Origin: Candidatus Poribacteria bacterium
Lineage (GTDB): Bacteria > Poribacteria > WGA-4E > JAJDTR01
Direction of reading: 5' to 3'
DNA: 64,000 nucleotides
Assembly (NCBI GenBank): GCA_022827055.1
Contig: JAJDTR010000140.1
Span: 37,917 to 101,916 of the forward strand
Below are positions 63,844 to 64,000 of this stretch, piece by piece. How positions within the stretch are numbered: the stretch's first letter is position 1; each line of letters begins with the position of its first letter. Both the position numbers and the translations under genes were made by a program. The notes under the pieces were generated by a model. It was not told the origin of the DNA. It did not search any database and saw nothing but the letters and a program-made list of their open reading frames with translations.

Positions 63844-64000
63844 GTTGTTGAACTCCTTTGATCGAACCACAGAGATTGATTGACGAAACGGAAGCGGATT
63901 GATCGGGTAGGTCTCGCTCCAATCAGTAACACGCAGATAGGAGTTCTTCAATGCTTGTAAAGCAAAATAAAGGAGTAGAACCGGAAAGTCGCTTGAAACT

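Overview
The window is about 48% GC and gene-dense. It comes from an uncultured Gram-negative bacterium: it encodes an Omp85-type assembly protein, a TonB-dependent receptor, lipoproteins and DsbD. The gene mix points to the FCB/Poribacteria side of the tree: two PorX-type response regulators carrying PglZ domains, a Taq-type M32 peptidase, a BatA-like protein and abundant small palindromic intergenic repeats. This placement is an inference from gene content. No rRNA or CRISPR array is present.

Layout. 0-9.2 kb: the 3' part of mutS, an Eis-like acetyltransferase, a PorY/PorX-like two-component pair, RNase G, and rplU-rpmA. 9.4-15.5 kb: a SIMPL lipoprotein, two antitoxin-like genes without visible toxins, obg, proB and proA. 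15.7-21.6 kb (minus strand): a beta-hydroxyacid dehydrogenase, a decayed epimerase, a flippase-like membrane protein, nadC and an SLC13 permease. 21.7-22.7 kb: a non-autonomous transposable element with two MITEs inserted side by side. 23-34.7 kb: a phosphodiesterase, M32 carboxypeptidase, nucleoside hydrolase, Omp85-like and BatA-like proteins, cysteine desulfurase and Mrp. 35-43.7 kb: GlcD/GlcE-like oxidases, a NUDIX hydrolase with a second PorX-like regulator, DsbD and a TPR protein. 44-50 kb: a TonB receptor, then a decaying accessory stretch (frameshifted 2OG-Fe(II) oxygenase, frameshifted multihaem membrane cytochrome) next to two more copies of the transposable-element family. 50.4-56 kb: a Gfo/Idh/MocA oxidoreductase, tRNA-Thr and tRNA-Phe, a TPR protein, and a glycosyltransferase/RimK/P-loop cluster. 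56.4-64 kb (minus strand): an MFS transporter, the RNA-polymerase-like gene described next, an ECF sigma factor, fdhD and a VOC protein.

The outstanding feature is the 1,093-residue protein at 57826-61107 (minus). It joins RpoB-type and RpoC-type catalytic cores in one short chain. It keeps the fork, beta barrel, clamp helices, NADFDGD metal-binding loop, F-loop, bridge-helix and trigger-helix regions. It lacks the beta lobe, the beta flap, the beta' zinc ribbon and the beta' jaw. An ECF sigma gene lies 86 bp upstream on the same strand. I infer a dedicated sigma plus single-chain RNA polymerase operon that is unlike the normal alpha2-beta-beta'-omega enzyme.

Secondary themes are two PorX-like regulators in one window, a transposable-element family with 18-bp terminal repeats and 10-bp target duplications that includes an informative filled/empty pair, and a dispersed intergenic repeat that is clustered upstream of the sigma gene.
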